Assembly (NCBI RefSeq): GCF_000175215.2
Contig: NC_014816.1
Coordinates: 1,051,001 to 1,115,000 of the forward strand
Reading direction: 5' to 3'
Length of the DNA stretch: 64,000 bases
DNA from: Asticcacaulis excentricus CB 48
GTDB taxonomy: Bacteria > Pseudomonadota > Alphaproteobacteria > Caulobacterales > Caulobacteraceae
The notes beneath the pieces are model-generated. The model saw only the letters and a list, made by a program, of their open reading frames with translations. It made no database searches and was not told the origin of the DNA. Position numbers and translations under genes: made by a program. Below, one piece after another: positions 43,522 through 51,818 of the stretch; position 1 is the stretch's first letter, and each line of letters starts with the position of its first letter.

Positions 43522-44241
43522 TTACATCTTTATCGCTTCGGCGTAGCGGTCGGACACGGCCTTCCAGTTGACGACTTGCCAGAAGGCGTCAAGGTAATCG
43601 GCGCGCTTGTTTTGATATTTCAGGTAATAGGCGTGCTCCCAGAGATCGTTACCGAGGATCGGCGTGCCCTTCACCTCGGCGACGTCCATCAGTGGATTGT
43701 CCTGATTGGGTGTCGAGGTGATGGCCAGTTTGCCGTCCTTGCCAACAATCAGCCAGGCCCATCCCGATCCAAAACGGCCGGTGCCCGCTTTCTTAAATTC
43801 GGCCTTGAAGGCGTCGAGTGAACCCCATTGATCCGCAATCGCTTTCGCCAGCGCCGCCGACGGCTTCCCGGACTGGGCCGGTGGGGTCAGGCTTTGCCAG
43901 AAGAAGCTGTGGTTCCAGTGTCCGCCGGCATTATTGCGCACCACCATGGGCAGGCTGCCCGCGCTGGCCAGAAGTTCCGCCAGCGATTTGCCCTTAAGCG
44001 CCGGGGTCTCATTTAGGGCTTTGTTGAGCGTATCGACATAGGCCTTGTGATGACGGTCGTGGTGGATCGTCATGGTCTCGGCATCAATGGCGGGTTCCAG
44101 CGCATTTGCCGCATAGGGCAGGGCGGGCAGGGTAAACGCCGCATCGGCGGAAGTCGCGACGCTGGATTGGGCGCAGACGATTGTCGGCAGGACTGGTGTG
44201 ATCAGCAAGGCAAGAGCGGTGGCAGAGATAACGGACTTCAT
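43522..44241 (-). CDS. Exported Fe/Mn superoxide dismutase
   Basis: A 239-residue Fe/Mn-SOD with a clear Sec signal peptide (MKSVISATALALLITPVLP through VCAQ). The metal ligand blocks are HHDRHHKAYVDTLN near 58-71, GGHWNHSFFW near 104-113 and NDLWEHAYYLKY near 200-211. Most Fe/Mn-SODs are cytosolic, and periplasmic defence normally uses Cu,Zn SodC, so an exported copy is unusual. The start at 44241 has AAAGGA upstream; a TTG at 44256 is a weaker choice. A perfect GGACA-N3-TGTCC site lies 122 bp upstream. It may replace Cu,Zn-SOD when copper is short. Confidence 0.9.
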   Translation of the reverse strand: MKSVISATALALLITPVLPTIVCAQSSVATSADAAFTLPALPYAANALEPAIDAETMTIHHDRHHKAYVDTLNKALNETPALKGKSLAELLASAGSLPMVVRNNAGGHWNHSFFWQSLTPPAQSGKPSAALAKAIADQWGSLDAFKAEFKKAGTGRFGSGWAWLIVGKDGKLAITSTPNQDNPLMDVAEVKGTPILGNDLWEHAYYLKYQNKRADYLDAFWQVVNWKAVSDRYAEAIKM

Positions 44242-44363
44242 GAGTGATCCTTTCAAGAGCGGTGGCGGGCGACAACAGATGTCGGATCGGAGATATAAAA
44301 TCGATAACGGTCAGGTCGTCGGCTGAACGAAATATCTACGCTCCCGAGCGCAAAACCGGGACT

Positions 44364-44376
44364 GGACACTTTGTCC
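44364..44376. promoter_or_regulatory. GGACA-N3-TGTCC palindrome between the SOD gene and the TonB receptor
   Basis: GGACA-CTT-TGTCC, perfect, followed by A. It is 122 bp from the SOD start (44241, minus) and 204 bp from the receptor start (44581, plus). It most likely serves the SOD gene, since a second copy at 44502 suits the receptor. The rest of the 339-bp gap (44242-44580) holds no gene. Confidence 0.65.
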
Positions 44377-44501
44377 ATGGAGGTTTCGTGGCACACGTGG
44401 CAACAATCAATACTTGGCCCCCCGGTCCGTGTTTGGTCGCACTGGCATTCCAGGCTCAGGATGGGGCGTTTGCCTGCCCGTCATGCCCGTTGAATGAAGC
44501 G

Positions 44502-44514
44502 GGACAAAATGTCC
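44502..44514 (+). promoter_or_regulatory. GGACA-N3-TGTCC palindrome before the TonB-mbnPH-copC-copD operon
   Basis: GGACA-AAA-TGTCC, perfect, followed by A, ending 66 bp before the receptor start at 44581. Confidence 0.7.
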
Positions 44515-44580
44515 AAGTTCTTCGGGAAGCGGCAACGGCTACGAGCGTGACAATATCTTTCGCTGATGCCGGAAAACGTG

Positions 44581-46704
44581 ATGAAAACCTGCCTTCTGAT
44601 GACCGCCGCCATGGCCGCCTTGCTGACCCCAGTAGTGTCCCAGGCGGCCGACGCGAGTGACGCAACGACCGAGGTGGTGGTCACGGGGCGCAAGCTGTTG
44701 CCTGCGAAGACGACCGAAGCAAACCGCACCGCGGTCCCGAACCTTTTGACGCCTCAGGCCATTCAGGTCGTCCCGGTTGAGGTCCTGCAGGACCAGCAGG
44801 TCTTCACCCTGTCTGATGCCACACGCAATGTGTCGGGCGTTACCACGGATTTTGGCTTCAATGGTCTGACGCAACCGCTCTTGGTTCTACGTGGCTTCCC
44901 CTCGACCTCGATGACGGCCTTTGGCTCAATGCTGGGCGCGTCCAACTATTATCTGGACGGTACGCGGGTCTCAGGCCTGCCGGTCAATGTGACCGATGTT
45001 CAGGCCGTAGAGGTGTTGAAGGGGCCGAACTCGGTCCTGTTTGGCCGCGGTGAGCCCGGTGGGGTTGTGAACGTGGTCACCAAATCCCTGAGAGCTAAGC
45101 CGGGTCTCGAAGTCGCTCAGACCCTTGGCGAGTACGGCCTCTCCTCGACCTCCCTGAATGGGGGTGGGGCCATCAATGACGATAAGACACTTTTGGTGGG
45201 TGGTTCAGCCAGTTACTATACGACGGACTCGGTGCGTGACTTCGTCGAAGAAAAGCTGGCCTCGGTTGGTTTGAAAGTTCAATGGCAGGCAACGCCCAAC
45301 ACGACGGTGTCCGCGTCAGCGGATTATCTCGATCACCGCTACCGCAATGACTACGGTATTCCGGCGATCGGCAATACAGTCGCCAACCTGCCTTTGCACA
45401 CGCAGTTCAACAATGCGCCGGAACTGTCGCACATCGAAAGCCGCGTCCTGCGCCTTGAAGTCGCACACCGGCTCTCGGATAACTGGACCCTGAAGGCCAG
45501 GGCCATCAGCTTTGATGCCGACATGCGCGAGGTCGATATCACGCCCTATCGCATGGATATGGCCATGTCGGGCGCCTGCGATGGGGACGGGAACCCCCTA
45601 TGCCGGTATTATTACTACGCGCGTCCTGATGGCTCAAATTCGATGGGCCAGTACGCTCTCGACCTGACCGGGAAGGTCACGGCGGGCAATGTCACCCATA
45701 ATCTGCTGATCAGTGCCGACGCCTACCGCGCGAAAAAGAAAGGGATTACGCTCTTTTCCGCCATCGGTGGTGTGGATATCTATAACCCGGTGTTTTCCAA
45801 CACGCCCAGGCTCGGTGACACGGTCGTCCTCGATGCGCTTGACTATGTGGATTATAACAACTGGCAAGGGCTCAGTGTTCAGGACCAGATCGACTTCGGC
45901 AACGGCCTGAATCTGGTTCTGGCCGTGCGCCACGATAAGGCCGAAGCGGGCTATATTCTTCCCGGTGTGACAACCAATACCGTTGAATACACCTCTCCCA
46001 GAGCCGGCCTTGTCTGGTCGCTCTCACCGAACCAGACGGTTTATGCACAGGCCCAATCGTCTCTGGCCGCCAATAACGGGCGGGATATGCTGGGCAAGGC
46101 TGTCGATCCCGAAACGGCGAAACAGACCGAAATGGGTTACAAGTATCAGGCTCCGGACGGGAAGCTGTCCGCGACGGTTGCCCTCTACGAACTCATCAAG
46201 AAAAACCGCGCTGACTTTACGCTCTACTATGTGACGGGCGAGATCCTGACGACCGGTGAGGCGCGCTCTCGCGGGTTGGAAATCGACGTCATTGGCGAGG
46301 CCACGCCGGCTTTGTCGCTGATCGCCTCTTATGCCTACACGGATACTGAGGTCACGCAGGATGCCAACTATCAGGGCAAGGCACTGGCCAATGTACCGGA
46401 GCACGCGGCCAGCCTCTGGGCGACCTACAGCGTTTCAGATCACTGGCGAGTGGGTGCGGGGCTCTTCTATCAGGGTGACCGCTATGGCGATATCGGTAAC
46501 ACCTTTGTCATGCCGGCCTATACGCGGGTCGATGCCATGGTATCGCGGGCCTTCGACGTCGGTGGCAAGGCCGCGCTCATCCAGCTCAACGTCAACAACC
46601 TGTTCGATGAGCGCTATTACACCGGATCGCATCAGTTTGTGCAGGACTGGGTACAGCCCGGCTTACCGCGAACGGCCTCTGTGACCTTGCGTCTGGCCTA
46701 TTAA
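44581..46704 (+). CDS. TonB-dependent siderophore-type receptor heading the copper operon
   Basis: A 707-residue receptor with signal peptide (ends near VVSQA), TEVVVTGRK TonB-box region, plug block VEVLKGPNSVLFGRGEPGG near 140-158 and a barrel ending in TLRLAY. It resembles siderophore or chalkophore receptors. The genes behind it (MbnP, MbnH, CopC, CopD-PCuAC, gaps of 44, -4, 9 and -1 bp) form one apparent operon, which points to copper or a copper chelator as ligand. The ligand is inferred. The start at 44581 is chosen because of the signal peptide; an ATG at 44566 is also in frame. Confidence 0.9.
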   Translation: MKTCLLMTAAMAALLTPVVSQAADASDATTEVVVTGRKLLPAKTTEANRTAVPNLLTPQAIQVVPVEVLQDQQVFTLSDATRNVSGVTTDFGFNGLTQPLLVLRGFPSTSMTAFGSMLGASNYYLDGTRVSGLPVNVTDVQAVEVLKGPNSVLFGRGEPGGVVNVVTKSLRAKPGLEVAQTLGEYGLSSTSLNGGGAINDDKTLLVGGSASYYTTDSVRDFVEEKLASVGLKVQWQATPNTTVSASADYLDHRYRNDYGIPAIGNTVANLPLHTQFNNAPELSHIESRVLRLEVAHRLSDNWTLKARAISFDADMREVDITPYRMDMAMSGACDGDGNPLCRYYYYARPDGSNSMGQYALDLTGKVTAGNVTHNLLISADAYRAKKKGITLFSAIGGVDIYNPVFSNTPRLGDTVVLDALDYVDYNNWQGLSVQDQIDFGNGLNLVLAVRHDKAEAGYILPGVTTNTVEYTSPRAGLVWSLSPNQTVYAQAQSSLAANNGRDMLGKAVDPETAKQTEMGYKYQAPDGKLSATVALYELIKKNRADFTLYYVTGEILTTGEARSRGLEIDVIGEATPALSLIASYAYTDTEVTQDANYQGKALANVPEHAASLWATYSVSDHWRVGAGLFYQGDRYGDIGNTFVMPAYTRVDAMVSRAFDVGGKAALIQLNVNNLFDERYYTGSHQFVQDWVQPGLPRTASVTLRLAY

Positions 46705-46748
46705 GGGGCGGTCATGTCAATCAATCGTCGAGATATGGAATCTAATTC

Positions 46749-47615
46749 ATGAGACACATCAGCCGTTTGGCCATTTCTCTGAGCGTAGCGGCTCTTGGTG
46801 CGGCAACGCCCGTACTGGCTGCGCCTAAGCCTCAGCCGGTTGAAATCCGCTTTGCCGCCGCTGTGAACGGCGCGCCGCTGGCCTGTGGCCAGAGCTATGC
46901 CGGGATCGGGACAACCGGCGCTTCGCTTGAATTGCAGGATTTCCGGATTTACGTGTCCCATTTTCGTTTGATCACAAAAGATGGCAAGGAGGTGCCCGTC
47001 GCCCTGACCCCGGATGGCGTATGGCAGGACGATAAGGTCGCGTTGCTCGATTTCGAAAACGCTACAGGTAACTGCAACGGCAACGCGCCCCTGAATACGG
47101 TGATCAAAGGGACTGTGCCGAAGGGCGACTATGCGGGCGTGGTGTTTGAGATTGGTGTCCCGTTCGACATCAACCACCAGGATCCGACCCTCGCACCCGC
47201 TCCCCTGAACCTCTCGGCCACCGCCTGGCCGTGGCGGGTCGGCTATAAGTTCACCACCATTGACCTCGAAACCGCTCCGGCCGCAGGTAAAACAGCCTCA
47301 GCCACCGGCTTTTCCGTCCACCTCGGCAGCACCGCCTGTGGTGAAGGATCGTGGGTAGCGCCGCCAAAGGTCGCCTGCACCAACCCCAACCGCCCCGAAT
47401 ATCGCTTTGCCGCGTTCAATCCGAAGGCCAACACACTGGTCATGGATCTCGGCACTGTTTTGGCAACGACCGACATCACCACCAATGCGCCGCAAAGCCC
47501 GTCGGGTTGTATGTCGAGCGAAGAGGATGATGACTGTGTGGGCCTCTTTGACCGGCTGGGTCTGGCCTTCCGGGGCAAGTCCTCACAAGGTCAGGCCTTC
47601 ATAACCGTAAAATGA
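46749..47615 (+). CDS. mbnP: MbnP-family periplasmic copper protein
   Basis: A 288-residue exported protein (signal to about VLAAP). It matches MbnP (metallo-mystery pair) proteins: QPVEIRFAAAVNGAPLACG, ELQDFRIYVSHFRL, VFEIGVPFDINHQDP and a late Cys-rich part with SGCMSSEEDDDC. In Methylosinus, MbnP binds copper after its partner MbnH turns a tryptophan into kynurenine. Tryptophans here that could be targets are in DGVWQDD, TAWPWRVG and GSWVAPP. It overlaps mbnH (ATGA), as in other pairs. Its neighbours are CopC and CopD, so copper binding is well supported. Confidence 0.9.
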   Translation: MRHISRLAISLSVAALGAATPVLAAPKPQPVEIRFAAAVNGAPLACGQSYAGIGTTGASLELQDFRIYVSHFRLITKDGKEVPVALTPDGVWQDDKVALLDFENATGNCNGNAPLNTVIKGTVPKGDYAGVVFEIGVPFDINHQDPTLAPAPLNLSATAWPWRVGYKFTTIDLETAPAAGKTASATGFSVHLGSTACGEGSWVAPPKVACTNPNRPEYRFAAFNPKANTLVMDLGTVLATTDITTNAPQSPSGCMSSEEDDDCVGLFDRLGLAFRGKSSQGQAFITVK

Positions 47616-48784
47616 TCAGACGCGCTTTTGTCATAGGTTCGATCGTAGTCGCACTTGGCCTTGCGGGGTTACAGGCCAGCGGGGCTTCGCGCGTCGAGGC
47701 ATTGGGCGACTGGGTGGAAAGCCGCTTTGATTTCAGGCTGCCGGCCTGGGCCCCCAAACCGCTGGAGCCTAAGGGCAACCCTACGACCGAGGCCAAGGTC
47801 GAACTGGGCCGTTATCTCTTTTACGACACGCGCCTGTCGCGTGACGGCTCGAGGTCGTGTGCCTCCTGTCACGAACAGGCGCGCGCCTTTACGGACGGGC
47901 GAACGACATCCCCCGGCGTGACGGGTGAGCGCACCAAGCGCAACTCCATGTCGTTGGTCAATTCCGCCTATTTTCCGGTGATGACCTGGTCGAACCCCTT
48001 GCTCCATTCTTTCGAGCAGCAGGCCCTTGTTCCGCTGACCGGGACGGAGCCGGTTGAACTCGGCCTATCCGGTCGGGAAGACGAGATGATTGCGCGGCTG
48101 AAGACCGAACCCATCTATCCCGCCCTGTTTCGCAAGGCTTTCCCACGCGAGAAGGGCGAGATATCGTTGGCGACCGTCACGCGGGCGCTGGCAGCGTTTC
48201 AGCGCTCGATCGTCTCGTTTCGCTCACCTTATGATCACTACAGATATGAAGGCGATGTCGATGCCGTCTCAGACTCGGTATTGCGCGGGGAGGCGCTGTT
48301 TTTCAGTGAGAAGCTCGAATGCCATCACTGCCACAACGGGCTGAACCTGTCGGATTCCGAGCGCCATGCGCGCAACAAGCTGGGGGCGTTTGCCTTCCAC
48401 AATACCGGGCTTTACAATCTGGATGGAAAGGGCGCTTATCCGGCCGATAATCAGGGGATCAGGGAGATCACTGGTCGCGCAGAAGATATGGGCCGTTTTC
48501 GCACCCCCAGCCTGCGCAATGTGGCGGTGACCGGGCCCTATTTCCATGATGGCTCGGCGGCGACACTCGATGACGTCATTGACCACTACGCGGCGGGCGG
48601 ACGGACCATTAAAGAGGGACCGAACAAAGGCGAGGGCCGTCTCAACCCACTGAAAAGTTCGTTTGTGCCGGGCTTTTCCCTGAGCGAAAAAGAGCGGGAA
48701 GACCTCAAGGCCTTCCTGCGGGCGCAAACGGACGAAGAGGTCCTCCGGGACCCTAGATTTTCCAATCCCTGGTCTAAGCCTTAA
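47612..48784 (+). CDS. mbnH: MbnH-family di-haem cytochrome c peroxidase-like enzyme
   Basis: A 390-residue MauG/CcpA-superfamily protein with a signal anchor (~1-25). Two c-type haem sites are seen: CASCH at 83-87 and CHHCH at 237-241. MbnH uses them to make a bis-Fe(IV) state that oxidises a tryptophan in MbnP. It is translated directly after mbnP (overlap) and followed 9 bp later by copC. Classical cytochrome c peroxidase is the alternative, but pairing with mbnP decides it. Confidence 0.92.
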   Translation: MIRRAFVIGSIVVALGLAGLQASGASRVEALGDWVESRFDFRLPAWAPKPLEPKGNPTTEAKVELGRYLFYDTRLSRDGSRSCASCHEQARAFTDGRTTSPGVTGERTKRNSMSLVNSAYFPVMTWSNPLLHSFEQQALVPLTGTEPVELGLSGREDEMIARLKTEPIYPALFRKAFPREKGEISLATVTRALAAFQRSIVSFRSPYDHYRYEGDVDAVSDSVLRGEALFFSEKLECHHCHNGLNLSDSERHARNKLGAFAFHNTGLYNLDGKGAYPADNQGIREITGRAEDMGRFRTPSLRNVAVTGPYFHDGSAATLDDVIDHYAAGGRTIKEGPNKGEGRLNPLKSSFVPGFSLSEKEREDLKAFLRAQTDEEVLRDPRFSNPWSKP

Positions 48785-48793
48785 GGAGGCGAT

Positions 48794-49144
48794 ATGAAAC
48801 TCAAGGTCCTGACGCTCATAGCCGCACTGATCAGCTTGCCTGTGGCAGGCAGTGCCCACACGCCCCTGATCGCCACCGTGCCACAAAGCGGCGAGGTTCT
48901 GACGGAATCTCCGCCTGAAATCGTTCTGACCTTTGCCGAGCCCGTGCGACTCACCTCTCTGGTCAGCAAACATGCAAACGGACAGAAGCGTCTGAAATTC
49001 TTGCCTACGGGCGAGTCGGACAGCTTTACCGCCGCGTCCCCGGACCTGCCGGCCGGGCGCAATGAGCTGAGATGGAAGGCCTTGTCGCCAGATGGCCACG
49101 TGGTCGAAGGCGTGATCATCGTCAATATCCGCAAAGCCCCCTGA
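48794..49144 (+). CDS. copC: Periplasmic copper-binding protein CopC
   Basis: A 116-residue CopC. The signal peptide ends in GSA, making H22 the new N-terminal residue (His-Thr-Pro), the usual copper(II) brace ligand. Further ligands D100 and H102 in SPDGHVVEG are present. The methionine-rich copper(I) loop is absent, so it belongs to the single-site Cu(II) group. AAGGAGG precedes the ATG. It overlaps copD (TGATG), a common partner for copper import. Confidence 0.93.
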   Translation: MKLKVLTLIAALISLPVAGSAHTPLIATVPQSGEVLTESPPEIVLTFAEPVRLTSLVSKHANGQKRLKFLPTGESDSFTAASPDLPAGRNELRWKALSPDGHVVEGVIIVNIRKAP

Positions 49145-50403
49145 TGGACGGTGGATTGACCCTGGAACTGGTATTCAGCTCCCTTCTCAAAACCATGCTC
49201 TATGTGGGTGTGTTTGCGACCGCAGGGCTCATCTTTGCGGATGCCTCGCTGTACGGTTATCGCCGACGACTTGAGCTTAACAGTCTGGGACTGGCGGCCT
49301 TTACCGGACTGATTGCCGCAACGCAGTTCTGTTTCCTGTTTCTGCGTCTGGGGGGCGGATTTGATGCGCCGACCCTGTCGGCCCTGTTTGGATCGAGTGC
49401 GGGCCTGAGCCTTATCCTCCAGTTTGTCAGCGCGGTTGTTATCGGATTGGGAGGCACCCGCCCGCTCATTCGTTTGGCGGGGGCCGGCGGGCTGGTGGCG
49501 GGTCTGGCCTTTTCGGGGCACATGGCGGCGCGCGCCGGGGTCGGTGGGGCGATTTTCGTTGGCCTGCACATCGGTCTGGCGACCTGGTGGTTCGGTGGAC
49601 TCTGGCGGCTTTTGTCGCTGGAAAGCCCGACTGAGTTTGGCGAGGTCGCGCGCAGATTCAGCCAGCAGGCCTTTGGTGCGGTACTGGCGCTTGTGATGGC
49701 GGGTCCGTTTATGGCCGTCATTCTCTTGGGGACAGAAATCGACCTCTCTCAGGCCTATGTCCGATGGCTGGCCCTCAAGGTCGCCATTGTTGCCGGCGTA
49801 CTGGGCCTCGCCGCCTATAATCGCTGGCGTCTGGTCCCGCGCCTCGCTGACAGCGAAACAGCCAGCAACGCCCTGCGCCAAGTGGTCAAAATCGAGATGG
49901 GGTTATTTGCGGCTGTGATGGTCGTCACCGCTTGCCTGACAACGCTGAGTGCCCCTGTGCACCGTTTTGAAGCGCCGGTTCTAAACGTGGCCGCGCCGCC
50001 GGTTGTTGAGGCGGGCGCCTTGCGCATCAGCCAGTACGCCATGCGTGCCACGCGCGGCACGGTTCCGGTGAGTGCGGTCTATCTCACCGTGGAGAACACC
50101 GGAAAGACCCCGGATCGCCTCGTGAGCGCGCAATGCGTCTGTGCCGAGTCGGCCTCTTTGCACATCATGTCGATGAAGGACGGACTTATGGGCATGGCGC
50201 CGGCACCCGAGGGCTTCAACGTGCCGGCTCAGGCAGGGCTCGTACTGGCCCCAATGGGGGCGCACATCATGCTTACGGGTACAAACCGCCGTCTGGTTGA
50301 AGGCGAACGTCAACAGGTTGTTCTCACGTTCGAACGTGTCGGGAAGGTGGAACTGGAGGTCCCGGTGACCGGGCAGGTGAGCGCCCATTCCCATAGTCAT
50401 TGA
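49144..50403 (+). CDS. CopD copper-transport membrane protein fused to a PCuAC domain
   Basis: A 419-residue fusion. Residues 1-270 are CopD with about eight helices and conserved histidines (SGHMAAR near 125, LHIGLATWWFGGLW near 141-154). Residues 285-410 are a PCu(A)C domain: H340, M351, H374 and M376 reproduce the H-X10-M-X22-H-X-M copper(I) motif, one residue longer than the usual X21. The tail is HSHSH. CopD moves copper into the cytosol and PCuAC hands Cu(I) to cytochrome oxidase or other proteins. A fusion would couple both. Last gene of the operon begun at 44581. Confidence 0.9.
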   Translation: MDGGLTLELVFSSLLKTMLYVGVFATAGLIFADASLYGYRRRLELNSLGLAAFTGLIAATQFCFLFLRLGGGFDAPTLSALFGSSAGLSLILQFVSAVVIGLGGTRPLIRLAGAGGLVAGLAFSGHMAARAGVGGAIFVGLHIGLATWWFGGLWRLLSLESPTEFGEVARRFSQQAFGAVLALVMAGPFMAVILLGTEIDLSQAYVRWLALKVAIVAGVLGLAAYNRWRLVPRLADSETASNALRQVVKIEMGLFAAVMVVTACLTTLSAPVHRFEAPVLNVAAPPVVEAGALRISQYAMRATRGTVPVSAVYLTVENTGKTPDRLVSAQCVCAESASLHIMSMKDGLMGMAPAPEGFNVPAQAGLVLAPMGAHIMLTGTNRRLVEGERQQVVLTFERVGKVELEVPVTGQVSAHSHSH

Positions 50404-50416
50404 TCTGTTGCGTGTG

Positions 50417-50429
50417 GGACAATCTGTCC
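50417..50429 (+). promoter_or_regulatory. GGACA-N3-TGTCC palindrome before the two-component genes
   Basis: GGACA-ATC-TGTCC, perfect, followed by A, ending 57 bp before the kinase start at 50487. A further GGACA half-site is at 50433-50437. It suggests autoregulation of the sensor and regulator. Confidence 0.7.
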
Positions 50430-50486
50430 AGTGGACAACTACCCCTCGCCAGATATCAGCAAGGTTTACCTCTTTCAGCCCGCGTC

Positions 50487-51818
50487 ATGCCCCATCTCTC
50501 TCAAGACATTGAACAGGAAACGCTGCGTAAAAACCTGCTGCAGCTGATTCATCTGCGCGGGATGGCCTTCTATGGCCAGTTGGCAACGATCCTGACCGTT
50601 TATTACGGGTTCAACCTCGTCATTCGGATAGGTGAGATGCTCTGGGTGACGGCCGCACTCGTGGCTTTCAATCTCTGGGCCCTCTATCGTTACAAATCCA
50701 AAGCCCGGATCAGCGATTTTGAACTGTTTGCCGGGCTCATGGTCGATGTGGTGGCCTTCACCGCGCAGCTTTATCTCAGTGGCGGGACCTCCAACCCCTT
50801 TATTCTTCTCTACCTGCTCCCGGTCATTATCGGTGCCGTGCTGTTAAAACCGCTCTACGCCTGGAGTATCGCGGCCAGTACGTTCGTCTTTTACGCAGGG
50901 CTGAGCTTCTTCCGGCAATCCTATCCGGCGGGACATGAACATCACGGCGGCACCTCCGCCGGCTTTGACATGCACGTGCACGGGATGATGATCGCCTATG
51001 CCATGGCCGCCTGTCTGGTCGTGTTTTTTGTGTCGCGTATCACGGCCAATCTGCGCGCTCGCGATCAGGAACTGGCGCAGTTGCAGCAACAGTCAGCCGA
51101 AAACGCGCAAATCGTCCGCATGGGGCTGTTGAGTGCCGGCGCGGCGCACGAACTGGGCACACCGCTGACGACCCTGTCGGTGATCCTGAAGGACTGGCAT
51201 GACTTGTCTGTACCGCGCAAACGCGCCGAGCAACTGGCGGACATCCAGACAATGCAGACCCAGCTTGAGCGCTGCAAATCCATTATTACGGGCATCTTGT
51301 CAGCGTCCGGCTCCGCCAGAGGGGAGGGCGCGGTGGCCACCTCGCTCCGGGCCTTCCTCGAACAGGCTCTCGACGGGTGGCAGGCGCAAAACCCGGACGT
51401 CACCCTGAACACCCGTCTTGAGGTCCCTGACGTCTCTGTCGCCGCCGACCGGGTCATGTCGCAGACCCTGACGCACCTTCTGGACAATGCGGTTGAGGCC
51501 GCTGGCCGGGACAAGACCGTAGCCTTCATGGCCAAAGTTGAGGCCGACACGCTGATCATGGCGGTCGAGGATGAAGGGCCGGGCTTCTCCGCCGACATCC
51601 TATCGCGTATCGGTGAACCCTATCTCTCTACCAAGGATCAGGCCGGACAGGGCGGTCGGGGGCTTGGACTGTTCCTTGGCCACAACACCCTTCGCTCTCT
51701 GGGCGGCCAACTCCTTGTTTCAAATCGCCAGAGCGCTGACGGGAAGGGGCAGGGTGCGCGTGTCGAGCTCCGTCTCCCTCTGGCCTCCATCCGGCTGCCC
51801 GATGAGGGGGCGCTGTGA
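50487..51818 (+). CDS. RegB/PrrB/ActS-type sensor histidine kinase with a His-rich loop
   Basis: A 443-residue kinase with six membrane helices (~30-185). RegB hallmarks are the quinone-site motif GGTSNPF at 99-105, H221 in AHELGTPLTTL, and C263 at the place of the RegB redox cysteine (42 residues after the phospho-histidine; 40 in RegB). The loop before the last helix holds H150, H152, H153, H163 and H165 (AGHEHHGG and DMHVHGMM), a possible copper site; related kinases have a shorter LHLxGMW version. ATPase boxes are HLLDNAVEAA and GGRGLGLFLG. It overlaps its response regulator gene (GTGA). Likely senses redox state or copper. Confidence 0.9.
   Translation: MPHLSQDIEQETLRKNLLQLIHLRGMAFYGQLATILTVYYGFNLVIRIGEMLWVTAALVAFNLWALYRYKSKARISDFELFAGLMVDVVAFTAQLYLSGGTSNPFILLYLLPVIIGAVLLKPLYAWSIAASTFVFYAGLSFFRQSYPAGHEHHGGTSAGFDMHVHGMMIAYAMAACLVVFFVSRITANLRARDQELAQLQQQSAENAQIVRMGLLSAGAAHELGTPLTTLSVILKDWHDLSVPRKRAEQLADIQTMQTQLERCKSIITGILSASGSARGEGAVATSLRAFLEQALDGWQAQNPDVTLNTRLEVPDVSVAADRVMSQTLTHLLDNAVEAAGRDKTVAFMAKVEADTLIMAVEDEGPGFSADILSRIGEPYLSTKDQAGQGGRGLGLFLGHNTLRSLGGQLLVSNRQSADGKGQGARVELRLPLASIRLPDEGAL

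Noticed and set aside
44242..44580. A small gene between SOD and the TonB receptor
   Set aside because: An open frame exists across 44244-44660, but it overlaps the receptor gene and both palindromes and has no family match.
41289..50403. A methanobactin biosynthesis operon (mbnABC) near MbnP/MbnH
   Set aside because: No MbnB or MbnC homologue is present, and the 24-residue frame at 41413 has a single cysteine and no thioamide/oxazolone-type Cys pattern.
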